From the IMG/VR virus record IMGVR_UViG_3300037170_000294, positions 1-37,725 of that record: 37,725 bases of DNA; one strand, 5' to 3'. Shown here one piece after another: positions 1-9,490 of this stretch. Made by a program: the position numbers and the translations under genes. A model generated the notes under the pieces. That model saw nothing but the letters and a program-made list of their open reading frames with translations, was not told the DNA's origin and ran no database searches. This DNA comes from a virus. Every line of letters begins with the position of its first letter. Within the stretch, counting starts at the first letter, position 1.

Positions 1-1
1 A

Positions 2-1765
2 GTGCGTGGAAACCAAAAAAACGATGGATGGTATACTGATTTGTGGACTGTTTCTCCATCAACAGAATATATATTTGATCTTTGGTTTAATGGGCCTGTT
101 AATGAAGTTATCGGTCTTGTAATTCAAGAATCTTCAGGTTCCCAACCTTCAGAAAATGTTACTCTTACAGATGCTGAATGGGATCATTTTCAATTTACAT
201 TTACAACAGACTCAAATACTAATGCAGTTCGATTAGCAACTACCAATCCTAATTGGGATAATTTTACATATTATTCTGACGATATATCATTATATCAAGG
301 AAGAAGTATCCAATTAGAAACCATTGAAACCAACATAACTCTTTTAGATTTTGCTAATGAATCTATTCTTGTTCTTTTAGAAAGTTTAGAAAATGTTATA
401 ACTCTTGTGGATTTTGCTAATACCCCTCGCTTGGTTACTTTAGAAATTTTACAAGCAACTACAAGTTTTACTGGACTTGGAATTCCTACTTATTTAAATA
501 CTTTAGAATCGTCTATCAGCTTAGAAGATATTACTTTTACAACATCTTTCCCTACTATTGTTAATTTAGATGTTTTTTCTTCTACTTCATTATTAAATAA
601 TTTTACAGTTTATACAGTAAGAAATGTAATTATTTCTCTTAATGCTCTTAATCCACTTATTAATTTAAATGATGTAGTTATAATAGCTGAAAGAATATTA
701 TGGGGTAAATTGACTGACAATTTAGCTGAACCTTTATCATCTGATTGTTCGCTTGTTTACGATATTTTTAGAGAAAATGTTGACCAAAACCAGACCATAC
801 AAAACGCAAATATTGAATTAGGAACTTCAGCATATCCACAAATAGCACAAATATTTCAACCATCGCAATCAGATTTAACTGGAATAGGAATTTGGGCAAT
901 GGGAACAGTAGGTACACCAACCGGAATTATAACAGCAAGTATCTACGAAATGAATTATGATTCTCGTATAAGTCTTTTACAACAATGGGAAATTCCAAAT
1001 GGATTTTGGGGAGATAATATAGAAACCCTAATTCCTTTTGATTTAACATTGTTAGATACTACAACTTCTTATGCTTTTGCTTTATCAATTGATACAGTAG
1101 ATGATGATAACTATTATATTTTAGGCACTTCTTTGAAAAAAGGAGGTAATTTAAAATATCAAACAGGTCAGGGGAATTGGAATAATTATGGAGGCGATTT
1201 ATGGTTTAATTCTTATTATCCTATCAATGTTTATACAAATCAAACTCCTCCTATTGATTTGAGTGCAATTCCTTATACTGCAATTAAATTCAGAGCAAAA
1301 TTGAGCTCAAAAGGTATACAAGAAAATTCTAATATTTTAGTTTCTGAAGGTTTTAAACAGAATGTAACAGAACAAGGGCAACTAATTAGTGTAGGAGCTT
1401 TTGATTTTGATTGGGATGGTAGTGAAAAAATTTATCTTGCTTCTTCATACCCTTCAAAACCTAGTTCTAATTTAATTTGGGCTGATGATGAATTAATAAT
1501 AACTACAAGTAAAGGAAGTATTTCTGTAACATGTGGTAGTAAAGATTATAAAAAAGGGATGGTTTATCCTTTTGTTTATTTTGCACCTGCTCCTGACATT
1601 AGTTCTCTTTTAGAAGAAGGAGCTAATCATGTGGAAGTTTTTGTTCAAGATATTTACGGTGGTTATATTGGATGTAGTGAATTGCATATAATATTTACAG
1701 AATCAAACTCGGATTCTCCAGAAATTAATAATTGGGCAATCACTAAAGAGGATGTGTATACATGA
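2..1765 (+). CDS. Tail fibre / adhesion protein, 5' end outside window
   Basis: The frame is open from base 2, so the gene very likely begins to the left of the window; the first in-frame GTG is not a convincing start. The 587 visible residues are beta-rich and Asn/Thr/Ser-rich. Residues 100-230 hold degenerate repeats of about 20-40 residues built on 'LxTLExxxxLxDF', comparable to the C-terminal repeats of the fibre gene at 10271. The region around residues 55-100 resembles a carbohydrate-binding jelly-roll ('YYSDDISLYQG'). The gene ends by overlapping the next short ORF (ATGA). It belongs to the + strand virion operon. A role in host attachment is inferred from composition, repeats and neighbours; I do not recognise a named family. 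Confidence 0.6.
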   Translation: MRGNQKNDGWYTDLWTVSPSTEYIFDLWFNGPVNEVIGLVIQESSGSQPSENVTLTDAEWDHFQFTFTTDSNTNAVRLATTNPNWDNFTYYSDDISLYQGRSIQLETIETNITLLDFANESILVLLESLENVITLVDFANTPRLVTLEILQATTSFTGLGIPTYLNTLESSISLEDITFTTSFPTIVNLDVFSSTSLLNNFTVYTVRNVIISLNALNPLINLNDVVIIAERILWGKLTDNLAEPLSSDCSLVYDIFRENVDQNQTIQNANIELGTSAYPQIAQIFQPSQSDLTGIGIWAMGTVGTPTGIITASIYEMNYDSRISLLQQWEIPNGFWGDNIETLIPFDLTLLDTTTSYAFALSIDTVDDDNYYILGTSLKKGGNLKYQTGQGNWNNYGGDLWFNSYYPINVYTNQTPPIDLSAIPYTAIKFRAKLSSKGIQENSNILVSEGFKQNVTEQGQLISVGAFDFDWDGSEKIYLASSYPSKPSSNLIWADDELIITTSKGSISVTCGSKDYKKGMVYPFVYFAPAPDISSLLEEGANHVEVFVQDIYGGYIGCSELHIIFTESNSDSPEINNWAITKEDVYT

Positions 1766-1869
1766 TAATGAAAGGAAAAATTGGAAAAGTTTTAGTTCAA
1801 TATTTAGATAAAAATGGAAAAATAATTAAAGAGGCAGAAAATGACAGAAACACAGATAATAATAGATGA
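1762..1869 (+). CDS. Small hypothetical protein (35 aa), coupled to fibre gene
   Basis: The ATG overlaps the stop of the preceding fibre gene (ATGA), with GAGG about 9 bases upstream, and the ORF runs 35 codons into the start of the next gene. The product is Lys-rich (starts MIMKGKIGKVLVQYLDKNG). It may be a real coupled mini-protein or only a translational bridge between its neighbours. No family is recognised. Confidence 0.35.
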   Translation: MIMKGKIGKVLVQYLDKNGKIIKEAENDRNTDNNR

Positions 1870-2245
1870 TGGAAAAAACAATTTACTTAATACTGGTTTT
1901 ACTGGAACTGGTTCTTCATTAGCTAATTCTTTTTCACTTATGGCCGCAGGGAAAAGTACTAATAGTTATGACTCTGATAGTCATGGACTTGGTGCAGAAT
2001 GTACGAGTGCTGATGGAAATTACTTTAGAGCTCCTATAAGTATTACTCCTTATCCTACACTAAATCGAATCGATATAGAAGGAATTTTTGATACAACAAA
2101 TATAACAAACACAACTACAATTACTGAGATTGGAATCGTTGACAATCAAGATCCGGGAACATTTTATTGTCTTTGCCAATTACCTCCAATGACAAAAAAT
2201 AGTTCAAATCAATTAAGAATTGTTGTTACTGTATTAGTTGATTAA
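1841..2245 (+). CDS. Small virion-associated protein (134 aa)
   Basis: A 134-residue protein with no signal peptide or membrane segment. It is rich in Thr/Asn/Gly, with predicted beta strands such as 'RIDIEGIFDT' and 'QLRIVVTVLVD' at the C-terminus. The layout, a Gly/Asn/Ser-rich first half followed by a compact beta domain, resembles the second half of the protein at 6625-7299, which suggests both are tail or baseplate decoration proteins. The next gene follows after 12 bases and has its own ribosome site (AAAGGAG). Function is inferred from context only. Confidence 0.55.
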   Translation: MTETQIIIDDGKNNLLNTGFTGTGSSLANSFSLMAAGKSTNSYDSDSHGLGAECTSADGNYFRAPISITPYPTLNRIDIEGIFDTTNITNTTTITEIGIVDNQDPGTFYCLCQLPPMTKNSSNQLRIVVTVLVD

Positions 2246-2257
2246 AGGAGATAAAAA

Positions 2258-5200
2258 ATGCCAGAATACTACCAAAAAACAAAAATAGATTACGGAACTC
2301 CAGCAACCAGTAACGAAATGAATCAAATACAAAGAATGATCGATATGGCTCTCGATCAAATACAGGTCGATGAATTTAGTAATGCATTCGTGTTAGATCC
2401 TTCTCAAAATGCTTTTATTCTTACTCCCGCAGAAAATGTTATTGATCAAAAAAATCAGAATGGGAACAGTTGGAGAGATATTACAGATATTTATCTTAGA
2501 GAAACCATTTCTCTAATGAAATCGTCTATCTATAATTTCTATGTTATGTTACAAAATACTTCCACTTCTGCAATTCCAATCACATTTCAATTACGTCAAT
2601 TAGATTTTACGAATGATGCTGGAAGTATTATTTCAAGCGTTACATTGCAGATTCCTGTTGATGCTGGAAGTCAATACACCATTCCATTTCGAGTTGATCA
2701 CCTTCCCGCAGGTAATTATTACGTTGTTGTAAAAAGAACCAATACAGAAGGAATTATGATAAAATATGATACCTCTGGTAGTTATAATGGCAGTTTATGT
2801 GAATCAATTGATGATAATGAATATGATGAAATCGGAGCCGATTTATGGTTTAGAGAAGAATATGGAACTACAAGAACATTCGATTTACAAGGGTCTATCG
2901 CAGTAATGAATGGAGAAAAGACACAGAATTTAGACACTCATATAACTTTAAATTCTGGTTCGGCTTATGGTGATAGAGTAGATATGGTATGTCTTGCAAA
3001 AGATGGAACTTTAAATATAATCTCTAGTAATGTTTCAAATAAACCATCTCTCTCAGGACAAGATATTCCCTTTGGATATTTACCGCTTGGATTAGTTTAT
3101 GTTTCAGCCAATACTACAGATGCAAGATTAATGACTTTAAATCAAGATGATACTCTTGGTGTGTATAGATTAAGAACTCATAATGAAAGATTAAGACGAT
3201 TGGAAAAACGAATAAATTATGATGAAGAATATGAAAGTATTCAAAGAATAAAATATAATTCATTGCCTTGTTCATTTAAAGATGAAGTTAATTCTTATAA
3301 TATTGATGAATGTGCAAATGGTCAATATATTTTAGCTGATACCGCTACAGAAACTCGTTTATGGACATTACATGATGATAGTAATTTAAATCTTACCGCA
3401 AGTGCATCAATGGATCATTCTGACCATGTGGATGGGATTGCTCAATTGATTTTAGTTATAACACCCGGAACACCTGGAACACCTGGAACACCGTCTCAAA
3501 CAATTATTATACCAGGAACTCCGGGGACGCCCGGGACTCCGGGGACACCCGGAACACCTGGAACACCTGGAACACCTGGAACTCCGTCTACAACAGAAAT
3601 TATTCCGGGGACAGCAGGAACAGCAGGAAGTGATACTTTAACATGGCTTGGAGGTATTGACCGTAATCCAGCAAATTTAGCTTTACCAGCTATGGGCGGA
3701 GACCATATTGTTGTAAACGCAAATAGTACAGATGCTTCTTTTTATCCGGGACTTTATTTTTATTGCTGGAATTCAGGCCCATTAACAAGGGGACAATTAG
3801 ATATTGAATTCTTCAGAAATGTCGATTATGTTTATTATGTCCTTTTCAGGGTTGATAGTGGAACTTCAATCCCAACAGATGATGCTTATAATCAATTTCC
3901 GCTTGTTGAAGTTTCTCAACAATATCAAATTGCAGGAAATTCTGCATGGGATCAAAATTATTCTAATTATGCCGGATCGAATATTCAATATCAACAAGGA
4001 GCTTCAGCTCCTGCGCCTATGTGTGAATTTAGTGGAAGCTCTAATATAACACCAGGGATGTATCTTATGTTACTCGCAATGGTTCCATTAGATAGTACCA
4101 AGCCAGCCGAATGTTGGACTAACACATGGGATATTAGTACAGTAAATCCTGATTCATCGGCAAAATATGCACCATATGCTAATTATGGTGTTTATTCTGG
4201 TTGGTATCCAATGGATACGATTGTTGTAGACCCACCAAATGCCAGTCGTTTAGGTGTAATTGAAAATAAGCGTTCAAGTTATGTTATGTCTGGTACATTA
4301 CTTTCTGAAATAGTTATGCCAGGAACAGCAGGAACACCGTCTCAAACAATTGTTATACCAGGAACGCCAGGTACACCTGGAACGCCAGGTACACCGGGAA
4401 CGCCAGGTACACCGGGAACACCCGGAACTCCTTCAGTAACAGAAATTATTCCGGGCACAGCAGGAACACCGGGGACACCAGCAGTATCAAATTATCAAAC
4501 TCCAGGAACTCTTCAATCAACCGCTTGGATTACAACTGACGGAATCGCAACAGCAATTGTTAATATGAATTTAACTTTACCAGATAATACAAGTTATCAA
4601 TTTTATGTTTCTAATAATGGAGGAGCAAATTTCTATCAAATGAAAAGTAGAATCTTTGAATTTACAGATCCAACTGGAACTTCGTTTGTGTGGAAATTAG
4701 TTTTCCAAACGAATGATACTACTAAAACTCCGAAGTTGGAATATGAAGAAAGTGATGGATATGCTCTACGAGTTGAACTTGGATTAACTGGAGGAAATAT
4801 TACTGATGGTTGTTTAGTTACTCCTGTTTTTGATGGAGACGAAATTATTCAACAATTAAATAGTTTACCTTCAACTGATTTAGAATTTAGTAATTGGCAA
4901 TGGGCTAGAGTATTTGCTACAGCTCCATTAAATGCCGCAGATAGTATAACCGCAGGAGTTAGATTATTAGTTGATATTGAAGCGTCAGATGATGGAACAA
5001 ATTGGGTAAAGAAAATTTCAGGTCTCTATTTAGAAGACTTCTATCATGGCTCTATTGATTATTCAAATTATACAGGAAGCTTTGATCCAGATGAATACAA
5101 TTACAATTTTGATAGTGACATAAATACTCAAGCTGATACTATTTTATTAGATGACTTCACAACCGCAGGAATAAGTGGAGAATTTGATCAAGTAACAGTA

Positions 5201-5821
5201 AGTACCACTACTCTTACAGCTTCCGCAGAAATAAGTCCTCAAATAATAGCAGTAAACCAATTAGCTGTGGCTGCTGATTTTTCACCTGCTGGAGCTACTG
5301 ATTCTGCTGGTTTACTAATATATAAACCTGAAATTGGTTTAGAAGTATCACCTCCTTTCAGTATTGATATATCATCTTATAGCCAGCTTAGTTTCTTTGT
5401 CGCTTCGGATACTGCAATAGAAGAGGGAGATTTAAGCTTTGTAATATTGAATACTACAGCGACCGGATATATAGACACCCAATCAGCAATAATCGAAGCT
5501 CATCCATTACCCGCAGTTGTAGGAGATAGTAAGTTAATACAAGTTATTATTGACCTAGAAAGTCCAATTTCCGAATTGAGAAATGTAGCCGCTTTTGGAA
5601 TTGTAATGAATCCAGAAGCCAAAAATACAAATCCAGATGCAGGTCCAGTTGATGATTTAGGTGCTTTCAATTATTATATCGGACAATTAGAAGGTCTGAC
5701 CACAAAACAATATCCACTTCAAGAAAGGTATTTAAGATTTAGAATCTGTATGCATAGGGATTATCCAAGTTTGCAATCACCAAGCGTTCGATTAGTGGGT
5801 GTGGTACCGGTGATAACATGA
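2258..5821 (+). CDS. Large tail/adhesin protein with collagen-like Gly-Thr-Pro blocks
   Basis: This 1187-residue protein starts at an ATG preceded by AAAGGAG. The N-terminal 300 residues ('TPATSNEMNQIQRM') look like the virion-anchoring part of a tail appendage, ending in a charged helix near residues 305-330. Two almost pure Gly-Thr-Pro stretches (about residues 402-456 and 687-748) flank a beta-rich domain of about 230 residues; both blocks share the same borders ('SQTI', then 'TEIIPGTAG'). The C-terminal 400 residues form further beta domains. Gly-X-Y repeats are typical of collagen-like phage fibres, where they trimerise the shaft. A trimeric shaft with two globular heads is inferred. It overlaps the following small gene (ATGA). 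Confidence 0.65.
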   Translation: MPEYYQKTKIDYGTPATSNEMNQIQRMIDMALDQIQVDEFSNAFVLDPSQNAFILTPAENVIDQKNQNGNSWRDITDIYLRETISLMKSSIYNFYVMLQNTSTSAIPITFQLRQLDFTNDAGSIISSVTLQIPVDAGSQYTIPFRVDHLPAGNYYVVVKRTNTEGIMIKYDTSGSYNGSLCESIDDNEYDEIGADLWFREEYGTTRTFDLQGSIAVMNGEKTQNLDTHITLNSGSAYGDRVDMVCLAKDGTLNIISSNVSNKPSLSGQDIPFGYLPLGLVYVSANTTDARLMTLNQDDTLGVYRLRTHNERLRRLEKRINYDEEYESIQRIKYNSLPCSFKDEVNSYNIDECANGQYILADTATETRLWTLHDDSNLNLTASASMDHSDHVDGIAQLILVITPGTPGTPGTPSQTIIIPGTPGTPGTPGTPGTPGTPGTPGTPSTTEIIPGTAGTAGSDTLTWLGGIDRNPANLALPAMGGDHIVVNANSTDASFYPGLYFYCWNSGPLTRGQLDIEFFRNVDYVYYVLFRVDSGTSIPTDDAYNQFPLVEVSQQYQIAGNSAWDQNYSNYAGSNIQYQQGASAPAPMCEFSGSSNITPGMYLMLLAMVPLDSTKPAECWTNTWDISTVNPDSSAKYAPYANYGVYSGWYPMDTIVVDPPNASRLGVIENKRSSYVMSGTLLSEIVMPGTAGTPSQTIVIPGTPGTPGTPGTPGTPGTPGTPGTPSVTEIIPGTAGTPGTPAVSNYQTPGTLQSTAWITTDGIATAIVNMNLTLPDNTSYQFYVSNNGGANFYQMKSRIFEFTDPTGTSFVWKLVFQTNDTTKTPKLEYEESDGYALRVELGLTGGNITDGCLVTPVFDGDEIIQQLNSLPSTDLEFSNWQWARVFATAPLNAADSITAGVRLLVDIEASDDGTNWVKKISGLYLEDFYHGSIDYSNYTGSFDPDEYNYNFDSDINTQADTILLDDFTTAGISGEFDQVTVSTTTLTASAEISPQIIAVNQLAVAADFSPAGATDSAGLLIYKPEIGLEVSPPFSIDISSYSQLSFFVASDTAIEEGDLSFVILNTTATGYIDTQSAIIEAHPLPAVVGDSKLIQVIIDLESPISELRNVAAFGIVMNPEAKNTNPDAGPVDDLGAFNYYIGQLEGLTTKQYPLQERYLRFRICMHRDYPSLQSPSVRLVGVVPVIT
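3461..3630 (+). repeat. First (GlyThrPro)n-encoding tandem repeat
   Basis: A run of 9-base units of the form GGAACACCT/GGGACACCC encodes Gly-Thr-Pro triplets, interrupted by a short 'SQTIII' spacer. Synonymous third positions vary between units, so the peptide rather than the DNA is conserved. Confidence 0.85.
4315..4490 (+). repeat. Second (GlyThrPro)n-encoding tandem repeat
   Basis: Second copy of the collagen-like block, with the same flanking peptides as the first (SQTIVIPG before, TEIIPGTAG after). Its codons are biased to GGAACGCCA/GGTACACC rather than the GGGACTCC type of the first block, so it is an old duplication or has been homogenised separately. Confidence 0.85.
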
Positions 5822-5988
5822 AGAAAATAAAAGGTAGAATCGAAGCCATCCAGCGAAGAGGCGAGATGGCTCAAGTGCAAGAACGAAAACATTTTTATAA
5901 AGAAAATTTACAATTGAAGAAAGAGAATGAAGATTATAAAAAACAAATTAATGAAATTCACAAAATGTTAAAGGAAAATATAAAATGA
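5818..5988 (+). CDS. Small coiled-coil protein (56 aa)
   Basis: A short ORF whose ATG overlaps the stop of the preceding large gene (ATGA) and whose stop overlaps the ATG of the next one (ATGA). This places it firmly in the operon. The product is highly charged, with heptad-like Leu/Ile spacing in the second half ('ENLQLKKENEDYKKQINEIH'), indicating a coiled coil. No transmembrane segment is present. It could be a fibre chaperone or a connector; function unknown. Confidence 0.6.
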   Translation: MKKIKGRIEAIQRRGEMAQVQERKHFYKENLQLKKENEDYKKQINEIHKMLKENIK

Positions 5989-6329
5989 AAATTATACACC
6001 CAAAAGAACTCATAAAAGAAGAGGAGTCTTGGTTAGCCAAGATTCTTGATAAGATCGGAGATTATTTAGCACTTAAATTTGCAGCTAGTTTATTTGGGTT
6101 AGCTTTCAGTATAACTGTTGGTATAATGGCATTTTATGGAGCAAATGGCCCTTACTATTATACAATGGCCTTAATGAATGCTTTAGGATTTATTTTAACA
6201 TTTGCGATCTTAAGACAGACCATGAAAGCGGATATCAAAAGAGATGCTGCTAATGAGGCTAATTATCAAAACATGAAGCATTTAATGGCTGGAATTGACA
6301 TAATAAAAGAAAAAATGGAGATAAAATAA
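5985..6329 (+). CDS. Small two-pass membrane protein, holin-like
   Basis: A 114-residue protein with two predicted membrane helices (about residues 33-50 and 57-76: 'FAASLFGLAFSITVGIMAF' and 'YYTMALMNALGFILTFAIL'), an amphipathic N-terminus and a charged C-terminal helix. Size and topology fit a holin or another virus membrane protein, but no holin family is recognisable. Its position between virion genes, overlapping both neighbours by 1-4 bases, supports co-translation. Holin is one possibility; a membrane-interacting tail protein is another. Confidence 0.5.
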   Translation: MKIIHPKELIKEEESWLAKILDKIGDYLALKFAASLFGLAFSITVGIMAFYGANGPYYYTMALMNALGFILTFAILRQTMKADIKRDAANEANYQNMKHLMAGIDIIKEKMEIK

Positions 6330-6628
6330 TGTTTCAAAGAGCAAGACCTGATGTAGTACTAGATGTCGATACTATTGATGAAATGACAAATGGTAGTTAT
6401 AAAACTACTATTGCTCATTTTAAAAGAAAATTAGAATTAATAAAAGAACAAGGTGTAGAAGTAGAAGATATAGATCAAGCAATTAGAAAAGCTGTTGAAC
6501 CTCATTATCAATTACTTTTGCTTTATCGTGTACCTGCTGAAATAGCTGAGCAATGTATTCAAGAATTAATTGTAGAAGAAAGCGAAAAATTCATGATACC
6601 GGTTAGACCAGAGGAGGTATCACAATGA
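6329..6628 (+). CDS. Hypothetical protein (99 aa), virion operon
   Basis: Starts at the A of the previous stop (TAATG) and overlaps the next gene by ATGA. The product is mostly helical and charged ('IDQAIRKAVEPHYQLLLLYR', 'IAEQCIQELIVEESEKF'), without membrane segments or cysteine clusters. Co-translation with the genes at 5985 and 6625 suggests a shared assembly role. No family recognised. Confidence 0.55.
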   Translation: MFQRARPDVVLDVDTIDEMTNGSYKTTIAHFKRKLELIKEQGVEVEDIDQAIRKAVEPHYQLLLLYRVPAEIAEQCIQELIVEESEKFMIPVRPEEVSQ

Positions 6629-7299
6629 ACGACAGAATAAGAGAAGAATTGATAGAAACTTTCCTTAAACATGGAATAGATTTAGAAATAGCCCAAAAGA
6701 TGGCTGATGACCCTGGGATTAGAAAAATAGTAAAAGCGAAAGACAGTGGAAAAGGATGGGAATCTAAATTCGAAATTGTACGTTACGATAATCAAAAAGA
6801 TTATGATGCTAAACGTATCTATTCAGAAGAAGAATCTCTTGAAAAATTCGGAACTTTACAACGGACTATCATAGAAGCACCCGGAAATCTATTATTAAAC
6901 GGTGGTATTACCAATTTCTTAAATTTAGGAACTGTTACGGGTTCACCTACTGGTTACAGTGCAGCTCAAGCGACTATTGGAATAGGAAACAGCTCAACTG
7001 CGGAAGTGGCTACCCAAACAAACCTGCAAGCAACACCGCAAAATACCAGTAATACATGGTTCCAGCTTGTTGATTCAACCTACCCACAGGTAAGCGGTCA
7101 GACTGCAACTTTCCAAGCAACTATTGCTGGAGCAAACGCTAATATGACATGGGCTGAATTCTGTATAACTACTGGTGGAATAGCAGCCGGGCAAGCAACC
7201 AACTCTAGTGTTATAACATTATGCAGAAAAGTCAGCGCGCAAGGAATTAAAACATCCGGGCAAATTTGGACTATTATATACACTGTAACGCTCTCCTAA
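6625..7299 (+). CDS. Virion protein with N-terminal helical and C-terminal beta domain
   Basis: A 224-residue protein. Residues 1-75 are charged and helical. Residues 90-224 are Gly/Thr/Ala-rich and beta-forming, with phrases typical of tail-tip and baseplate decoration domains ('LLLNGGITNFLNLGTVTG', 'MTWAEFCITTGG'). The second half resembles the product at 1841-2245 in layout. It overlaps the upstream gene by 4 bases. A tail or baseplate role is inferred from composition and context. Confidence 0.55.
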   Translation: MNDRIREELIETFLKHGIDLEIAQKMADDPGIRKIVKAKDSGKGWESKFEIVRYDNQKDYDAKRIYSEEESLEKFGTLQRTIIEAPGNLLLNGGITNFLNLGTVTGSPTGYSAAQATIGIGNSSTAEVATQTNLQATPQNTSNTWFQLVDSTYPQVSGQTATFQATIAGANANMTWAEFCITTGGIAAGQATNSSVITLCRKVSAQGIKTSGQIWTIIYTVTLS

Positions 7300-7310
7300 A
7301 GGTGATTAAG

Positions 7311-7634
7311 ATGAGTACTTGTCAGGATATAGTCAACGCCGTTAATGCATTAAATTTAACAATAGTACAATATTATCCTTCAAGTGGAATAGCACAATTA
7401 ACAGAAACAGGATTAACAGGTACTGCTTTAGCGGTGGATAATACTGGTGGAACTGCCGATATTTCTCTTGCTGTAACATTAACTACAGGAACAGTGAATT
7501 CTATTATTATACCTGCTGGTGCATGGATTGGTGGACTTAATTTTGTTGGGGTAACTGGTTTTGTAGCTACTCCTGCGAGTGGTTATATAAATACATCTAG
7601 TAGTGGAAATTATGGGGTGATTCTTTATGCTTAA
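7311..7634 (+). CDS. Small virion protein (107 aa)
   Basis: I take the ATG at 7311, which follows AAGGTG; a longer in-frame ORF upstream lies inside the previous gene and is unlikely to be used. The product is Thr/Gly/Ala/Val-rich and beta-forming ('LTETGLTGTALAVDNTGG'), with no charged core, like a fibre tip or capsid decoration domain. Followed by an inverted repeat and the G8/beta-helix fibre gene. Confidence 0.5.
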   Translation: MSTCQDIVNAVNALNLTIVQYYPSSGIAQLTETGLTGTALAVDNTGGTADISLAVTLTTGTVNSIIIPAGAWIGGLNFVGVTGFVATPASGYINTSSSGNYGVILYA

Positions 7635-7642
7635 AAAATTCA

Positions 7643-7670
7643 ACTTCGTTATTCGGAAGTTTAACGAAGT
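7643..7670. repeat. Inverted repeat ACTTCGTTA/TAACGAAGT upstream of beta-helix fibre gene
   Basis: Nine-base arms separated by 10 bases, in the short space between two virion genes. The arms match those of the inverted repeat at 9491-9520 on the other side of the fibre gene. The 3' arm ends just before the ribosome site of the fibre gene (CGAGGA). No T-run follows, so a simple terminator is unlikely. Confidence 0.7.
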
Positions 7671-7688
7671 ACACCGAGGATAAAAATT

Positions 7689-9485
7689 ATGGCAACAAGA
7701 ACCGCAACTGTGTCTGGTAACTGGAATTCAACTGCAACATGGGGAGGTGCTGCTGTTCCAGTCGATGGAGATACGGTAATTATCAATTCAGGAATAACTG
7801 TTACAATCGTTGATAATACTCAGGCAAGTTTTACTAACGGGTTAGCAGCATTAACAGTAACTGGAACATTATTATTCAGTCCAAGTGTTAATACATCTTT
7901 AAAGATGAATGGCAATATTACAGGTACTGGTACAATAACAATAGGAACAGTAGGAAGTCCAATACAAAGACCAGCAGCAGGAACATCAGCACGATGTCAA
8001 ATAATATTCAAAACAACAACAAATACGATGACAATTGGTTCATTTTCAGCAGTAGGATGGACACCTAGTTTAGAATATACCACATTATCGGCAGGTGCAG
8101 TTTTAAATGCCACTACAATAATTTTAACCGATGATTTAGGACTTCAACAAGGTGATCAAATAATAATTGGCAGTGGTAATACATTCGGTGTTAATTGGAG
8201 TGAAACTACTGGAATGGTATATACGGTTTCATCTTATAATGCAACCACTAAAACCATTACTTTAAGTTCTGGACTTCAAACAGCTAGATTAAAAGGGGAT
8301 TATGTATCAATAGCATCAAGACCAATATTGATCAACCAGTTAGGTGCATCTCCCGGATATTATCCACTAATCAAATCTGTAATGAATAATGTCAATTTAA
8401 CAGGTGTTGCAATAGTACCGGAATTAACATTTAATGCAGGTTATGCTAGTTCATCAGGATGGACACTTAATCATTGCAGTTTCTTAGGTGGTATAGATGT
8501 AGGTGATGCAGTTGAAAACTTAATCTTAAGTACATTCAATTACTGTATGTTCCAATCAATCCCAGCAGGTATAAGTTCATTATTAACATTTAATAATTGT
8601 AGTTTTTTCTGTTCGGATATTACTTACCCATCACAATATGGTGGAACAATGGTTAATTCTACTTTTAATAATTGTATAGGGGAAAATCTTAATGATTTAG
8701 CTACCATTTACAATGTTGGAGGATTAACAAACACTTTTAATAATTGTACTTTCAAAGCATTAGCTAGTATAACGTGGGGGGGTGGAAATTTTCATAATTG
8801 CCAATTATCTGGTGAAGATAGTATGGGTAATCCAACAGTTTTATACGGAAATGGTATGTATGAATTTAAAATGGTAAACACTGTTTTAAATGTCACGGGT
8901 AGCAATCCATTTTTTGAAGCAGCTTATGGTAAACTTTATAATTGTTTATTTAATTTAAGCAGTGGGAGTGTAGCATTAAGTTCAGCTATAATTGACCGTC
9001 CTAATTGGGCTGTTGTTGAAAGTTTTGACCATCAACAACTCACGGGTAATTATGCTGCATGGATGACTGGCGGTATGATTACAACTCAATTAAACGGTAG
9101 TACACCTCAAATTAATAAACTAGTTTTTAATCCAACATCAACAACTGCACCCGTATTTGGAGATTTCAAGTTCACAGTACCGGCGAATAAACTTATTAAA
9201 CCGTTTAATGTTCCGGTAACTTTGAGTGCTTTGGGGATGACTATGCAGTTGCAGATTATTGATCCGGCAAATGATCCGTTGATAGATTCAAGTGCTACGC
9301 CTTTGGTTACTGTAAACGCTGCGAATGTTACGACAGCACAGAATTTAAGTATAAATTATAAATCAACGGTTGCCAAGGAACTTATATTAAGGGTTTTATG
9401 TCAGGCGGCGAGTGGTACGGTTAATGTTGATGTTACACAAATTATGCAAAGCATGGCGAAACCACCGATGATTGTGAAAAGGTAA
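7689..9485 (+). CDS. Tail fibre with G8-like start and parallel beta-helix
   Basis: A 598-residue protein. The first 60 residues ('GNWNSTATWGGAAVPVDGDT') match the pattern of G8-type and other beta-solenoid extracellular domains. Residues 230-420 contain repeated 'FNNC' units (FNYCMF, FNNCSF, FNNCIG, FNNCTF) at intervals of about 20-35 residues, the signature of a right-handed parallel beta-helix with a stacked Asn/Cys ladder. The C-terminal 120 residues form another beta domain. Parallel beta-helices are common in phage receptor-binding or glycan-depolymerising spikes; no catalytic residues can be assigned. The gene is flanked by matching inverted repeats and followed by a GIY-YIG gene. Confidence 0.65.
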   Translation: MATRTATVSGNWNSTATWGGAAVPVDGDTVIINSGITVTIVDNTQASFTNGLAALTVTGTLLFSPSVNTSLKMNGNITGTGTITIGTVGSPIQRPAAGTSARCQIIFKTTTNTMTIGSFSAVGWTPSLEYTTLSAGAVLNATTIILTDDLGLQQGDQIIIGSGNTFGVNWSETTGMVYTVSSYNATTKTITLSSGLQTARLKGDYVSIASRPILINQLGASPGYYPLIKSVMNNVNLTGVAIVPELTFNAGYASSSGWTLNHCSFLGGIDVGDAVENLILSTFNYCMFQSIPAGISSLLTFNNCSFFCSDITYPSQYGGTMVNSTFNNCIGENLNDLATIYNVGGLTNTFNNCTFKALASITWGGGNFHNCQLSGEDSMGNPTVLYGNGMYEFKMVNTVLNVTGSNPFFEAAYGKLYNCLFNLSSGSVALSSAIIDRPNWAVVESFDHQQLTGNYAAWMTGGMITTQLNGSTPQINKLVFNPTSTTAPVFGDFKFTVPANKLIKPFNVPVTLSALGMTMQLQIIDPANDPLIDSSATPLVTVNAANVTTAQNLSINYKSTVAKELILRVLCQAASGTVNVDVTQIMQSMAKPPMIVKR

Positions 9486-9490
9486 AATTC

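Noticed and set aside
3804-4049. 81-codon open frame on the + strand within the collagen-like tail gene
   Set aside because: It lies wholly inside a well-supported gene in another frame, and its residues show no domain pattern.
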